Shown here: positions 10,023 through 19,067 of the stretch, piece after piece | How positions within the stretch are numbered: the first letter of the stretch is position 1 | How the letters are laid out: each line of letters begins with the position of its first letter | Source: Arthrospiribacter ruber | Lineage (GTDB): Bacteria; Bacteroidota; Bacteroidia; Cytophagales; Cyclobacteriaceae | Assembly: GCF_019343195.1 (NCBI RefSeq) | Contig: NZ_RPHB01000011.1 | Coordinates: forward strand, 86,001-150,000 | Reading direction: 5' to 3' | DNA: 64,000 nt | Position numbers and translations under genes: made by a program | Notes under the pieces: model-generated | The model's database searches: none | What the model saw: the letters and a program-made list of their open reading frames with translations, nothing else | Told to the model about the DNA's origin: nothing

Positions 10023-11935
10023 ACGGAATGGGGTTTTGTAGATTTAGTAAGGCCATGATTGGTTTTTTCCCAATAAAAAGGCTTGGTAATCAACTGTATT
10101 AAACCTTTGTATGCCGAAATGGAATGCATCAACCAATACAGGGGATTGAGTAGTGCAAACAACATGAGGGAATATGCTTTTCTTCTGAACACAGCAATCA
10201 TATTCACATATATCATGATGAGGTTTCCTACTGCAAAGTTGAATATGGCGACCAATACAAGCCAATCCGGAAAGAAAACATTGAAGTAGGCCAAAATCTG
10301 ATTACTGGTATCTTCTGGGCTCCAGAATATAAGTAAATCCAAGATTTGTGACTTCAGGAAAACTATCAAGAGTAAGAACAGCAAAAGAACAGGGTATATC
10401 AAGAAGGTGAAAAAGGTACCTCCAATAAAGAACTGGAAGCCAAAAAAGCCCTTGATACCGACTTTCCTTAGGAGTTTTGCAGGATTTCTCATATGGACAA
10501 GGTAGGTCTGCATGTACCCTTTTATCCATCTGGAGCGTTGTCTGATCCAGTTGAAAAAATCATTGTTGGCCTCTTCAAGAGTCGTTGAATCCAGGACTGT
10601 CACTTTATAGGATTTGGCATAGGCACGAAGTCCCAGGTCTGCATCCTCTGTCACGTTAAATCCGTCCCATCCTCCAAGTTCCATCAATTTATCGAATTTG
10701 AAATGATTACTTGTTCCTCCCAAAGGGATAGGAACATCAAGATTGTCCAAACCAGGAAGCATGTAATCAAACCAATAGGAATACTCAAGTGTAAATAGTC
10801 GGGTAAGTAAATTTTCTTTTTTGTTGAAATAGTTGAGCGCACACTGTATCACTACATAGTCCTCTGGTATTTTTTTGAAAAGGGAGTGTACCAGTTTCAG
10901 CTGATTATTGTCCGGGATATCCTCTGCATCGTAAATGGTCAGGTATTTCCCTTTACTGAAGTAGAGGCCATAGTTACAGGCCTTGGGTTTGGTTTTAGGT
11001 TGGGCGTAAGGGATAATGAGGGGCTCAAAAACACATGGGAATTTCATGTTCTTCACAGCGTTATAGGTCATCTCATCATCAGATTCTATGAGAAGTTTTA
11101 TATCCAATTTTTCCAAAGGATAATCTAGGTTCTTCAAGTTATACACCAATTTGTGGATCACTTCTGATTCTTTGAAAACAGGCAGCAGGATGGTGTAATT
11201 GGGCAATTCTTCATCGCTTATGCTCTCCAGTTCTTCGATGGATACTTTTTTGGAAACTTCAAATTTGGATCCATAAAGGGTAAGGAGAAATTTGAAAGTT
11301 ATGGAGAAAAACAGCAATACATTCAACAGGAGGTTGAGGCCAATAGCCACGCTCACTGGGAAGAACAGGAATAAGCTAAGACAAAGGGTGATAAATCCGC
11401 CTATAAAAATGAGCTGGGATTTGGTGAATGTCTCGATGGCACAAACATCGCGGTCTTTGTCGTAAATATGAAATACGGCTTTATCCAAATATTCAAGTCC
11501 ATAAGTCACGTGGAGTGCCTTTAAGATATCCATATCCTCTGAAATCAGGATATTGGTTACTTTTTGACCCAAAATTTCTTCTACAAAATTGATATTGATG
11601 CCGTCAGAAGGATCAGCGACGACGATTTCAAGATTATTTTCATCCTGATGGATCGGAAAAGCAAGCAGATCCAAAAATCTGTGAAGGTTGCTCGCAATAA
11701 CATCTCCTTTTGGAATTTGGCTAAGATTGCTGTAATCAAACTGATAGAATTCGATCCCGTTTTTAATCAGCGTGGACTTCCAGTCTTTTCTGCTGACATA
11801 GCCATAATTCAATGCAATTCTCAAAAAGCTCTGATTGAGTTTTTTTTCCAGCCCTTCTATTTCTTCCACTTGAATGGTATTGAGTCCAATGCCTTCCTGA
11901 AACAAAGCTTTTCTGTAGAATTCCGTTTTAAACAT
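10019..11935 (-). CDS. processive family 2 glycosyltransferase with N-terminal T2SS-E N-like domain (XagB/BcsA-like)
   Basis: Likely membrane synthase of an exopolysaccharide. Residues ~70-145 match the N-terminal domain of type II secretion/type IV pilus ATPases (LAFPIHQDENNLEIVVADPS). One or two membrane segments (~175-222) follow, then a GT2 core (~245-490) with all cellulose-synthase-type motifs: ESDDE (284-288), the DxD-like DAED (336-339), TED (429-431) and QRSRW (466-470). Two to four C-terminal membrane helices (~495-605) complete it. XagB-type synthases share this fusion, where the N-terminal domain can bind cyclic di-GMP; here the expected RLG signature is not evident (SFLRIALNYG instead). 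No PilZ domain is present. It starts 1 nt into the end of the OMP gene (TAATG). Confidence 0.85.
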   Translation of the reverse strand: MFKTEFYRKALFQEGIGLNTIQVEEIEGLEKKLNQSFLRIALNYGYVSRKDWKSTLIKNGIEFYQFDYSNLSQIPKGDVIASNLHRFLDLLAFPIHQDENNLEIVVADPSDGININFVEEILGQKVTNILISEDMDILKALHVTYGLEYLDKAVFHIYDKDRDVCAIETFTKSQLIFIGGFITLCLSLFLFFPVSVAIGLNLLLNVLLFFSITFKFLLTLYGSKFEVSKKVSIEELESISDEELPNYTILLPVFKESEVIHKLVYNLKNLDYPLEKLDIKLLIESDDEMTYNAVKNMKFPCVFEPLIIPYAQPKTKPKACNYGLYFSKGKYLTIYDAEDIPDNNQLKLVHSLFKKIPEDYVVIQCALNYFNKKENLLTRLFTLEYSYWFDYMLPGLDNLDVPIPLGGTSNHFKFDKLMELGGWDGFNVTEDADLGLRAYAKSYKVTVLDSTTLEEANNDFFNWIRQRSRWIKGYMQTYLVHMRNPAKLLRKVGIKGFFGFQFFIGGTFFTFLIYPVLLLFLLLIVFLKSQILDLLIFWSPEDTSNQILAYFNVFFPDWLVLVAIFNFAVGNLIMIYVNMIAVFRRKAYSLMLFALLNPLYWLMHSISAYKGLIQLITKPFYWEKTNHGLTKSTKPHSV

Positions 11936-12780
11936 TATTTTTTGTCAATTTTAATGATCGAAAACAATTGAAAGCCACTTCCGATTCCGGAATTTCTGTT
12001 GTGTATGTCCTGGAATACCCCGGCATAAATGGAGAAATTAGGGGTGAATTCATAACCAAGATTTATGGCTGCTTTCACCATATTGAAATCGGCAACAAGC
12101 TGTAGGTTGTTTTCTATAAATTCACTTTCATCACTGAAAGAAAATATACCGTCCAATTCTCCTAAAAAAACAAAGTTTCCACCTACTCTCAAGCCTTGAG
12201 AGGCATATATCCTCACCTGTGTAGGGCCTGCTAGGAAAAACTGACGGAGCCCAAGCTCAACTCTGTGAAAGTTATTGCTTTCTCCCAGCCAAGGAGAGTT
12301 GCCTCCAAGGATTGCCCTTGCTTCCAAGCCATACCTTCCATAGCCGGCATATGGGAGTCTATTGTTGTTGTAGGCAGGAATGAAGCCTGTCACAGCTCCC
12401 ATTAAATAGTGGTTTTTGAGAGCTTTCAGATGGAATCTGGCTCCTAATTCTATGTCTCCCAAGTCAATGTTGGATTGGGAGCGGTTATTGTCTTCAAACC
12501 TGTTGGAGAATATGGGGATTGACCCAAACAAGTTTACTTTATAGCCTTTTAATGGTAAACTGAAAAACACTCTGGGATTGTAATTATAGAATATCCCGTC
12601 ATCGTTAAACGCTACTCGTTCGCCCTCTCTGTTGCGAAAAGAAGTAGCCCTGTAGTGACTTACAAAAGGGGAAATGAGGTATTCACCTGAATCTTGCTGC
12701 CAGGGGTTTTGTGCCAGGCAGTCGCCAATACCCGCAATGAGCAAGGCTATAAATACAACAATGAGTTTTTTACCGGGCAT
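11935..12780 (-). CDS. predicted outer-membrane beta-barrel of the polysaccharide operon
   Basis: A 281-residue exported protein with a clear signal peptide (MPGKKLIVVFIALLIAGIGD, cleavage probably after CLAQ). The mature part is a series of short amphipathic strands with aromatic turns (for example HYLMGAVTGFIPAYNN, VRIYASQGLRVGG, SIYAGVFQDIHNR) ending in a hydrophobic strand near the C-terminus, as in outer-membrane barrels. I do not recognise a named family. Position between the BcsB-like gene (11-nt overlap) and the synthase (1-nt overlap) suggests an export channel or anchor, taking the place of BcsC, which is absent. That role is inferred from context. Confidence 0.65.
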   Translation of the reverse strand: MPGKKLIVVFIALLIAGIGDCLAQNPWQQDSGEYLISPFVSHYRATSFRNREGERVAFNDDGIFYNYNPRVFFSLPLKGYKVNLFGSIPIFSNRFEDNNRSQSNIDLGDIELGARFHLKALKNHYLMGAVTGFIPAYNNNRLPYAGYGRYGLEARAILGGNSPWLGESNNFHRVELGLRQFFLAGPTQVRIYASQGLRVGGNFVFLGELDGIFSFSDESEFIENNLQLVADFNMVKAAINLGYEFTPNFSIYAGVFQDIHNRNSGIGSGFQLFSIIKIDKK

Positions 12781-14821
12781 TTTCTATGTTTCTTTTAGCT
12801 TCCTGTGATTTTTTATATATGTATACCAATAGGATCAAAAGCAAAGAAAAAGCAATCAGAATCAAAAGGATCCCATATTGATCCCAGAATGTATCAAAGT
12901 TTGCTCTTGTCTCCATTTCTGCACTTTTGGTCCTTTCACTTCTCAGATCAAAAAAACTGTACCTTTTCTCATTTGAGATCATGACATTTCCGGTATTGGT
13001 TAGGAATTGATCTTTCATCCCTTCCCAGAGCCGGGTGACTGCCTTAGGATCGGGGTTAAATTGGTTTAAGAGAAGTATTTTCGAATTATTGTGTTCAAAT
13101 AGCTGCAGGTAATTCAGCTTGTCACTATGATAAAATTCAAAAAATCTATCCAATTGATCTGACTTATAGCTTATTTTTCCATCTATGAATTGGATAAATT
13201 GGCTTTTGCTTAAATTCAAATTGCCAAGGTTAGCATTTTGAAACATGAAAATATAATCTGTGTTTCTGTCCAAGACATATTCTGGATCAAACCGTTGTAT
13301 TGTTGGAAGGTACAACTCATTGACATGTGGATCTCTTTCATTTAAGAGATAAATTATATCCGAAAATGTTTCAATATCTCTTATCCCGGATATTTTTTCA
13401 TAGTGCAATGCAACACTTTTATTTTTGAAATTGGCGGGAAAAGACGCAAAAGTCGATGGTGTTTTCGGGAAAAATGTTGGAGAGATTTTTGACTGATTGT
13501 TGTCAATTACTGCATAGAAATTATCCGACGATTTATCACACAACCCACCTTCGGGTATATAAATAAATTCAAACCCAAAATAGCTTCCTGTAGATAATTG
13601 TATTATATCGAGAAAGATGCTTTTTTGTAGTATCCCACTTTGATCCAGTCTGATTGATTCGAGAAGTCTGTTGTTGAGATAGACATTCAAATAACCTTGC
13701 TCTTTCTTTTGTATAGGTCTGTAATTGACTGCTACATTCAATTCGAGATTTCTGACAGCCCTTTTTGCTAGATAGGAGGGGAGGGATAAATTTCTTCTGA
13801 TAATTCCGATACCTGAAACTTCCTCACTTTCCATTCCCAACTCATCAAAAGTGTAGGTGTTTTTGAGCTTAAAACCAAAGTCAGGGTTTTTTTCTTGAAC
13901 TTCGGAGATCAGCATATACTCAGTGATTGCTGAACTCCTTAATTCAGGATCGCGAAGTGTTTCAATACCCTTTTGGAACGCCTCCCGATCAGGTATATTC
14001 ATTATCAAAGAGCTTGTGTAGACATTTTTTGAAGCTGTCGAATCAAATGTTTCCTTATAACTGATTTTAAATTCGACTGCTCCTGCTGAATTCCTAAAAT
14101 TTTCTTTAGGAAAATATTTTCCTACAACATTTGGATTAGAAATAACTAATCCATGGTGAAAATCCTCATTATTTGCATCTTCTAAGGCTTTGATGTTGAG
14201 TTTAGAACCGAAATTCTTTTGAATAAGAAAATGGGTATGTGCCAAAAGATCGGGATAGTTTTCCAAAATGGACTTTTCTATCAACAAATTTTCGACGGTA
14301 GGTAAAAAATCATTAATAGCAAATTCAGGTTTTTTTTCTGAGAATGACAGTCTTTTTTCTACAATGCCGCTGTTTTGGGTTACCTGCATCCAGATTGACC
14401 TTTGGTCTAAATCGGAACAATCCTCGTCTTCCCAAAAGAAGCTGGGCTCGATACTTAGATGGATATAACCTGAGCTAATGGCTGAAACTGATAAAGGAAC
14501 CTTTACCCGAATGGTATCTTGAAAGTCATCTAACTTTACAGAAGACGTATAATAATCTCCTACTCTAAATCTAATTCCGCTTCGCTTCCTGTCGATCAGG
14601 TCAGAGACTGTGATTTTCAAGTCAAAAAAGCTGTTTGCATAATCCCTGGTTTCTTTGTGTTTGATATAAAAGTTTACCGGAGTGCTTCCCGTTACAGTGG
14701 TTTGCCTGGAATATCCATACTGTTCAAATCCTGAAATCTGATTTTCTATATTGGATCCGAACAAAAGTTGGCTTACACCAAGGAGTCCTATAGTGAGTAG
14801 CAGGGTAAATTGTCTTTTCAT
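12770..14821 (-). CDS. BcsB-like periplasmic subunit of a polysaccharide synthase
   Basis: Resembles cellulose synthase subunit B: a signal peptide (residues ~1-22), a long periplasmic body of alternating beta-rich and mixed domains, and a single C-terminal membrane helix (about 651-669, ILLILIAFSLLLILLVYIYK) with a short basic cytoplasmic tail. In BcsB this helix packs on the synthase. The segment CSDLDQRSIWMQV (135-147) matches the Cys-containing strand of BcsB carbohydrate-binding domains. At 683 residues the size fits (BcsB is about 700-800). It overlaps the kinase gene upstream by 4 nt and the barrel gene downstream by 11 nt. Divergence from known BcsB is large, so the polymer may not be cellulose. 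Confidence 0.75.
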   Translation of the reverse strand: MKRQFTLLLTIGLLGVSQLLFGSNIENQISGFEQYGYSRQTTVTGSTPVNFYIKHKETRDYANSFFDLKITVSDLIDRKRSGIRFRVGDYYTSSVKLDDFQDTIRVKVPLSVSAISSGYIHLSIEPSFFWEDEDCSDLDQRSIWMQVTQNSGIVEKRLSFSEKKPEFAINDFLPTVENLLIEKSILENYPDLLAHTHFLIQKNFGSKLNIKALEDANNEDFHHGLVISNPNVVGKYFPKENFRNSAGAVEFKISYKETFDSTASKNVYTSSLIMNIPDREAFQKGIETLRDPELRSSAITEYMLISEVQEKNPDFGFKLKNTYTFDELGMESEEVSGIGIIRRNLSLPSYLAKRAVRNLELNVAVNYRPIQKKEQGYLNVYLNNRLLESIRLDQSGILQKSIFLDIIQLSTGSYFGFEFIYIPEGGLCDKSSDNFYAVIDNNQSKISPTFFPKTPSTFASFPANFKNKSVALHYEKISGIRDIETFSDIIYLLNERDPHVNELYLPTIQRFDPEYVLDRNTDYIFMFQNANLGNLNLSKSQFIQFIDGKISYKSDQLDRFFEFYHSDKLNYLQLFEHNNSKILLLNQFNPDPKAVTRLWEGMKDQFLTNTGNVMISNEKRYSFFDLRSERTKSAEMETRANFDTFWDQYGILLILIAFSLLLILLVYIYKKSQEAKRNIENAR

Positions 14822-16158
14822 TTTTTCAATGTTTTAAACTCGACAATAAAGACCACACCGCCATTTAGTTCTGTCCGGTACTTAAAATAACCGCTCATTT
14901 TGTCTATCATATTCTTGGCTATTTGTAAACCGAGGCCTTTCGGTGCTTCAAAACTAGAATTGAACTGAAACGATTCAAGGGGCTTGAACATGGCGTTTAG
15001 GGATTTGGCCGAGATATCGGCAGAGGGGCCAAAGATTTCTATGTAGGTGTTATTTTCATTACTTCCGGATGAAATAATGATTTCTGAATTGTTTTCTGAC
15101 CAAATAATCATGTAGTTCAACATGTTCTGAAGTACATTACTCAAAATCAGAAAATCTGCCATAATGAAATCGTCTTTGTGGATTTTTTCAGCTTTCAGTA
15201 TGATGTTTTTCTCTTTGGCTTTGTTCTGCACTCCAATGAGTGCTTTGGAAACTACAGATACAGGGTTGACCGACTCAAGAATAATCGTAAGTGGGCTGTC
15301 GAATTTGTCTTCGTTTTGTTTGTAAATACTGTCTGCATATTTTAAAAGGTCATTGCTGACATCTTTAAGCAGGGCCATATAACTTTTCTCTTCATCATTC
15401 AGGTTGTCCCCATCTATAATCTGTGCCAGCCCTATGATGTTGTGTATTTTGTTTTTGAGGTCATGTCTCAAGAGCTTTTCCCGGTCTTTATCGATTTTTT
15501 GAGATTGTTCAAGTTCATTAAGCTTAAGACTGGTATAGTTGTATTGGGATACCAATTCATTGAGGACAGCTTGCTTTTTTTCATCCCTTTCCAAATAGAG
15601 CAAGTAGTTTTTTTTGCGGGCGTTGGGAACGAAAGCAGATAGGTACATAAAGGAAAAAAAAGCATATCCCCCAAGTGTCATTTTATCGGAAAGCTCCATG
15701 AAGTCATCTACACCGATTATCAGAAAGAAGAAAGCAGTAATAAGAAAAACTTCAATAAAAGAATATACAGGGGACCAAAGGGTGAGGTAATTGGCGCCGG
15801 TTACTACTAGGGTGAGCAATAAGAAGTAAAAGGTAACTACTGGACCTGATTCGATATTGATAATGGTGAAACAGTATGCAGTAAACAAAATCAAATAGGA
15901 TAAGCATAGTATTTGAAAGTGTTTTTGATTTTTTTTTGCCAAAGGATGTGATACAAAGCCAATGAAAATCAGGATGAGCTTAAATAAAAATGTAGATTTC
16001 CAAAGTGAACTGAAAATAAAAAACTCCACTATAAATAACCCAATCAGTAAGCTGGTAATGCTCCAATAAATATAATTTGTAGCATCCCACATTTTCTTTT
16101 GATATTTACTCAAAAGTTCGTCTTTTTCAATTGACGCTGAAACTGTTGTTTGTTTCAT
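14818..16158 (-). CDS. membrane sensor histidine kinase, degenerate ATP-binding box
   Basis: First gene of the polysaccharide operon. The N-terminal ~180 residues form about six hydrophobic helices with short loops, followed by a coiled linker (190-225), a phosphoacceptor box LLRHDLKNKIHNI with His232, and a HATPase region ending in the G2 box KGLGLQIAKN (about 407-416). The N box keeps Asn345 (LQNMLNYM). At the place of the G1 box (usually D-x-G-x-G), it reads FGPSADI (376-382), so the adenine-contacting Asp appears lost. It may bind ATP poorly or act as a regulated scaffold. No response regulator gene is adjacent. Overlap with the next gene is 4 nt (ATGA). Confidence 0.8.
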   Translation of the reverse strand: MKQTTVSASIEKDELLSKYQKKMWDATNYIYWSITSLLIGLFIVEFFIFSSLWKSTFLFKLILIFIGFVSHPLAKKNQKHFQILCLSYLILFTAYCFTIINIESGPVVTFYFLLLTLVVTGANYLTLWSPVYSFIEVFLITAFFFLIIGVDDFMELSDKMTLGGYAFFSFMYLSAFVPNARKKNYLLYLERDEKKQAVLNELVSQYNYTSLKLNELEQSQKIDKDREKLLRHDLKNKIHNIIGLAQIIDGDNLNDEEKSYMALLKDVSNDLLKYADSIYKQNEDKFDSPLTIILESVNPVSVVSKALIGVQNKAKEKNIILKAEKIHKDDFIMADFLILSNVLQNMLNYMIIWSENNSEIIISSGSNENNTYIEIFGPSADISAKSLNAMFKPLESFQFNSSFEAPKGLGLQIAKNMIDKMSGYFKYRTELNGGVVFIVEFKTLKK

Positions 16159-16203
16159 AAATTAAACCGTAAAGATTAAAGTAGATATCGGGGTATTTAA
16201 CTG

Positions 16204-16258
16204 TGAAATAAGTGTCTTATTTCAGTCAAATAAGCATAATAAAATTTTAATTGTCAAA
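16204..16258 (-). promoter_or_regulatory. candidate promoter and operator of the polysaccharide operon
   Basis: In the divergent gap between the kinase gene (minus) and the GH5 gene (plus), TGAAATAAG (16204-16212) and CTTATTTCA (16216-16224) form a perfect 9-bp inverted repeat with a 3-nt spacer. A third near-copy, TCAAATAAG, lies at 16226-16234. Read on the minus strand, TTTG (16258-16255), a 20-nt spacer and CTTATTTG (16234-16227) approximate the Bacteroidota promoter TTTG-N19-TAnnTTTG. The palindrome would then lie at the start of transcription, the usual place for a repressor site. Confidence 0.45.
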
Positions 16259-16265
16259 AATAAAA

Positions 16266-17273
16266 ATGAAGAACATTTTCTTAGTTTTGAGTCCGTTTTT
16301 TATTAGTCTGTATTTTTGGATGCCTTCAAAAGCGCAGGTTTTGGTGGACTTCCGAGGTGTAAATCTTACAGGCTGCGAAAGGGTCTGGGAGGATAGAAAA
16401 TTGAATGGAAGACATGCTTTGAATTCTATAAAAAACGCGGAGCAAAAAGGATTCAATGCTTTTAGATTACCCTTGGCAGTAGATGAATTGATAAAAAATG
16501 ACAGGAGATTTTTAAATGAGTTAAGGAAGCTTGTGAAGTATACAGAAAAGACAGGCACTCCATTGATTTTGGCATATTTTCACCATGGAATAGACAATGA
16601 CAATTGGAAAACTCAAAGTGATAAACTTGCTGAGAACTGGTTGGAGATCCTCAAGCATATTCCCAATGATACCAGGTATCTTTACTTGGAACTTGCAAAT
16701 GAGCCTACTCTGAATCCGGATTACTGGGAGGAAGCTGCCATTTCCGCGATTGGCAAGATTCGGGAAGTAAGCCCTACTATTCCCATCATTGTCGGCGCTT
16801 CAAATTATAATAGTCTATTTGAATTGTCAAGAACCAAGCCTTTGCCTTTTGATCATCTGATCTATACCTTCCATTACTATGAACCTTACCTTTTTACACA
16901 CCAAGGCACGGAATGGACAGGACCTCAAAATGCCACTATTGGTATCCCATATCCATACAGCGCCCCGGATATGCCGAAAATTCACCCGGATGCTTTGGGA
17001 ACAGACGGTGAAATAAATTATAGAGACTACGAAAAAACCGGAGACATCAATGGTATGGTAGACAAAATTTCGATAATTGCGAACTGGGCCAAGAAGCATC
17101 AGGTTTCCTTGATGTGTACTGAATATGGAGTAAGTCAAAATGCCGACGAAATGTCCAGGGTCAGGTATCTCAATGATTTGGGAAAAACACTCAGGGAGTT
17201 TCAAATTCCGGGATTTGTATGGGAGTGGAGGGGTAATTTTGGAATTGAAGGAATAGTAAAAGAGGTGAAATAA
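16266..17273 (+). CDS. secreted glycoside hydrolase family 5 (cellulase-like)
   Basis: Retaining beta-glycanase. The general acid/base is in LELANEP (Glu at about residue 146) and the nucleophile in CTEYGV (about residue 285), the two diagnostic GH5 sites; the N-terminal FRGVNLTGCERVW and FRLPL and the central HYYEPYLFTHQG also fit. ATG 16266 gives MKNIFLVLSPFFISLYF..., a good signal peptide cut near KAQ; a TTG at 16251 is possible but less likely. It is divergent from the polysaccharide operon, and cellulose operons usually carry a trimming endoglucanase (BcsZ, GH8), so I infer it acts on the operon's product in the periplasm. truA follows 18 nt later without functional relation. Confidence 0.85.
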   Translation: MKNIFLVLSPFFISLYFWMPSKAQVLVDFRGVNLTGCERVWEDRKLNGRHALNSIKNAEQKGFNAFRLPLAVDELIKNDRRFLNELRKLVKYTEKTGTPLILAYFHHGIDNDNWKTQSDKLAENWLEILKHIPNDTRYLYLELANEPTLNPDYWEEAAISAIGKIREVSPTIPIIVGASNYNSLFELSRTKPLPFDHLIYTFHYYEPYLFTHQGTEWTGPQNATIGIPYPYSAPDMPKIHPDALGTDGEINYRDYEKTGDINGMVDKISIIANWAKKHQVSLMCTEYGVSQNADEMSRVRYLNDLGKTLREFQIPGFVWEWRGNFGIEGIVKEVK

Positions 17274-17291
17274 AAGGGATTACTTAGCAAC

Positions 17292-18080
17292 ATGAACACG
17301 AAAAAGAACTGCTACCTCCTGTACATCCAATACTTAGGCCTGAGGTATTCTGGCTGGCAAAGGCAAAAGGGAGTCAAGACCATTCAGGGTACGTTGGAAC
17401 GGGGGATCAGGTATGTGCTTGGTCATGAAGATTTCAATGTTTTGGGAGCAAGTAGGACAGATGCAGGCGTTTCATGCAGGAAGGGAGCTTTTGAACTTTT
17501 TCTGAAAGAGCCTTTACCAAACATTGATTTTTTGACACTTCTCAATCAAAATCTACCTACCGATATTAAGGTTTTGGAATTGCAACCTATAGGTCTAGAG
17601 TTCAACATTATTCAGGATGTAGAATCTAAAACCTATGCCTATACTTTTGTTTTTGGAGAGAAGCCGGACCCTTTAGAGAATCCGACTGCAGGATATTTTC
17701 CAGGCATGCCTGATGTAGATTTAATGAAAGCTGGCGCAGCCAAATTGGTCGGGAAATTTGATTTTCGCCGCTTTTGCTCAGTCGATAAAGTGACCATTGA
17801 CTTTGTTAGGGAAGTAAGCGCTGCGGAATTGGTTCAGGATGCTTCCATAAGAGATACAAAGTCTACAACATTAGTGTTTATTGTTTCCGGGAAAGGATTT
17901 CTCCGGTATCAGGTAAGAATCATGGCAGGTGCCTTGGCAGATTTGGGACTGGGAAAACTGACCTTGGAAGATTTTGAAAATGCCCTGATTCAGACAGAAG
18001 GAAGCCCTGTAGCCATAGCTGCACCGGCTTGCGGGTTGGTGTTAGAACAGGTTAGATTTTTAGAAGAAAAATTGAAGTGA
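17292..18080 (+). CDS. truA: tRNA pseudouridine synthase A
   Basis: Modifies uridines 38-40 in the anticodon arm of tRNAs. The catalytic aspartate is in GASRTDAGVSCR (about residues 53-64), the family signature; QYLGLRYSGWQRQ at the N-terminus and GKGFLRYQVRIMAGALADLG in the C-terminal half also match. Length 262 is typical. It begins 18 nt after the GH5 gene and probably rides on the same transcript. It converges on the prenyltransferase gene, with 31 nt between the two stops. Confidence 0.93.
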   Translation: MNTKKNCYLLYIQYLGLRYSGWQRQKGVKTIQGTLERGIRYVLGHEDFNVLGASRTDAGVSCRKGAFELFLKEPLPNIDFLTLLNQNLPTDIKVLELQPIGLEFNIIQDVESKTYAYTFVFGEKPDPLENPTAGYFPGMPDVDLMKAGAAKLVGKFDFRRFCSVDKVTIDFVREVSAAELVQDASIRDTKSTTLVFIVSGKGFLRYQVRIMAGALADLGLGKLTLEDFENALIQTEGSPVAIAAPACGLVLEQVRFLEEKLK

Positions 18081-18111
18081 AAATCGCCTTGGGAATAATC
18101 TCTAGCTGAAT

Positions 18112-18984
18112 TTATAAAAAACCCATACTCAATATACCCGTCAGCATCAGCAGCTTTGAAAGCATGCTCAGTTGGGTAAAGTGTGCTTTTCTATCGGCTA
18201 TGTAAATTTTATACATAAAAAAGAAAAACAAGAGGCTCAAGATTCCGAAGTAATAAAACAGCTGGGCATTGTTGATTTTGAAAGTTACCACCAGAATGGC
18301 GCAGACAAATGCAATGGCAATCAGAAAAATCACCCGCTTGGTATTTCTGAAACCGATGACTATAGGCAGTGTTTTACAACCATGTTTTCTGTCCCCCTGT
18401 CTGTCTTCTATGTCCTTAATGATCTCCCTGATCAGATTGAGGAAAAATGCAAATATTGCATAAGTGAGTACTAGCAGCTCTGACTGTTGATAATAGTACC
18501 CCACAATCCAGATCGAGGCACCGGTAAGCAAAGCAACTGTAAAATTTCCTACCAAAGGGAGTCTCTTAAGCTGATTGCTGTAAAGCCATAATAAAAAAGC
18601 CGACACAAAAGTTATGATAGCCACTCTTGGGCTTACTGCAAGTGCTATCCCAATTCCCACAAAATTCAGTACGGTATGAAAAAAAATGGCCATCCGGCGC
18701 TTCATTCCCTTACCAATGATAACTTCTTCCGGCTTGTTGACATAATCAATTTTGACATCGTAATAATCATTAATCATATAACCTGCTGCAGCTATGATCA
18801 CCGTTGACAAGACCAGTAAGTACAGGTTGATATCCTGGAGCACAGGGACTCCCATGCGCGTGGTTTCCACCAAAAAATAAGCCGTCATCAGCTGAGCGAA
18901 AGCCAAAATTACCAGATTGGCGGGCCTACTGATTTTCAATAGACTCCAAAAGGTAAAGGAATTGACTGTAGCTGTGGCGTTCAT
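18112..18984 (-). CDS. UbiA-family prenyltransferase
   Basis: Membrane aromatic/glycerol-phosphate prenyltransferase with about eight to nine helices in 290 residues. Both Asp-rich motifs that bind Mg-prenyl diphosphate are present: NDYYDVKIDYVNKP (about 71-84) and DIEDRQGDRKHGCKTLP (about 190-206). In Bacteroidota such genes are commonly annotated as geranylgeranylglycerol-phosphate geranylgeranyltransferase-like; a role in menaquinone or another prenylated lipid is possible. No quinone genes are next to it, so the acceptor is not known. It is a single gene, transcribed away from the GH16 gene's stop (83 nt). Confidence 0.85.
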   Translation of the reverse strand: MNATATVNSFTFWSLLKISRPANLVILAFAQLMTAYFLVETTRMGVPVLQDINLYLLVLSTVIIAAAGYMINDYYDVKIDYVNKPEEVIIGKGMKRRMAIFFHTVLNFVGIGIALAVSPRVAIITFVSAFLLWLYSNQLKRLPLVGNFTVALLTGASIWIVGYYYQQSELLVLTYAIFAFFLNLIREIIKDIEDRQGDRKHGCKTLPIVIGFRNTKRVIFLIAIAFVCAILVVTFKINNAQLFYYFGILSLLFFFFMYKIYIADRKAHFTQLSMLSKLLMLTGILSMGFL

Positions 18985-19067
18985 GTTTCAAAATTAACAC
19001 AATTTGCACTCTGAAATGCAGGAACTTGCTGCTCCAAGTGAAATAATGTGTCATTTCTGATACGATG

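Noticed and set aside
8478..17273. Polysaccharide utilisation locus (SusCD-type) reading of the GT/GH5 region and the GH16 gene
   Set aside because: No SusC/SusD pair, sulfatase or sugar sensor regulator is present; synthase plus BcsB-like subunit indicates synthesis and export.
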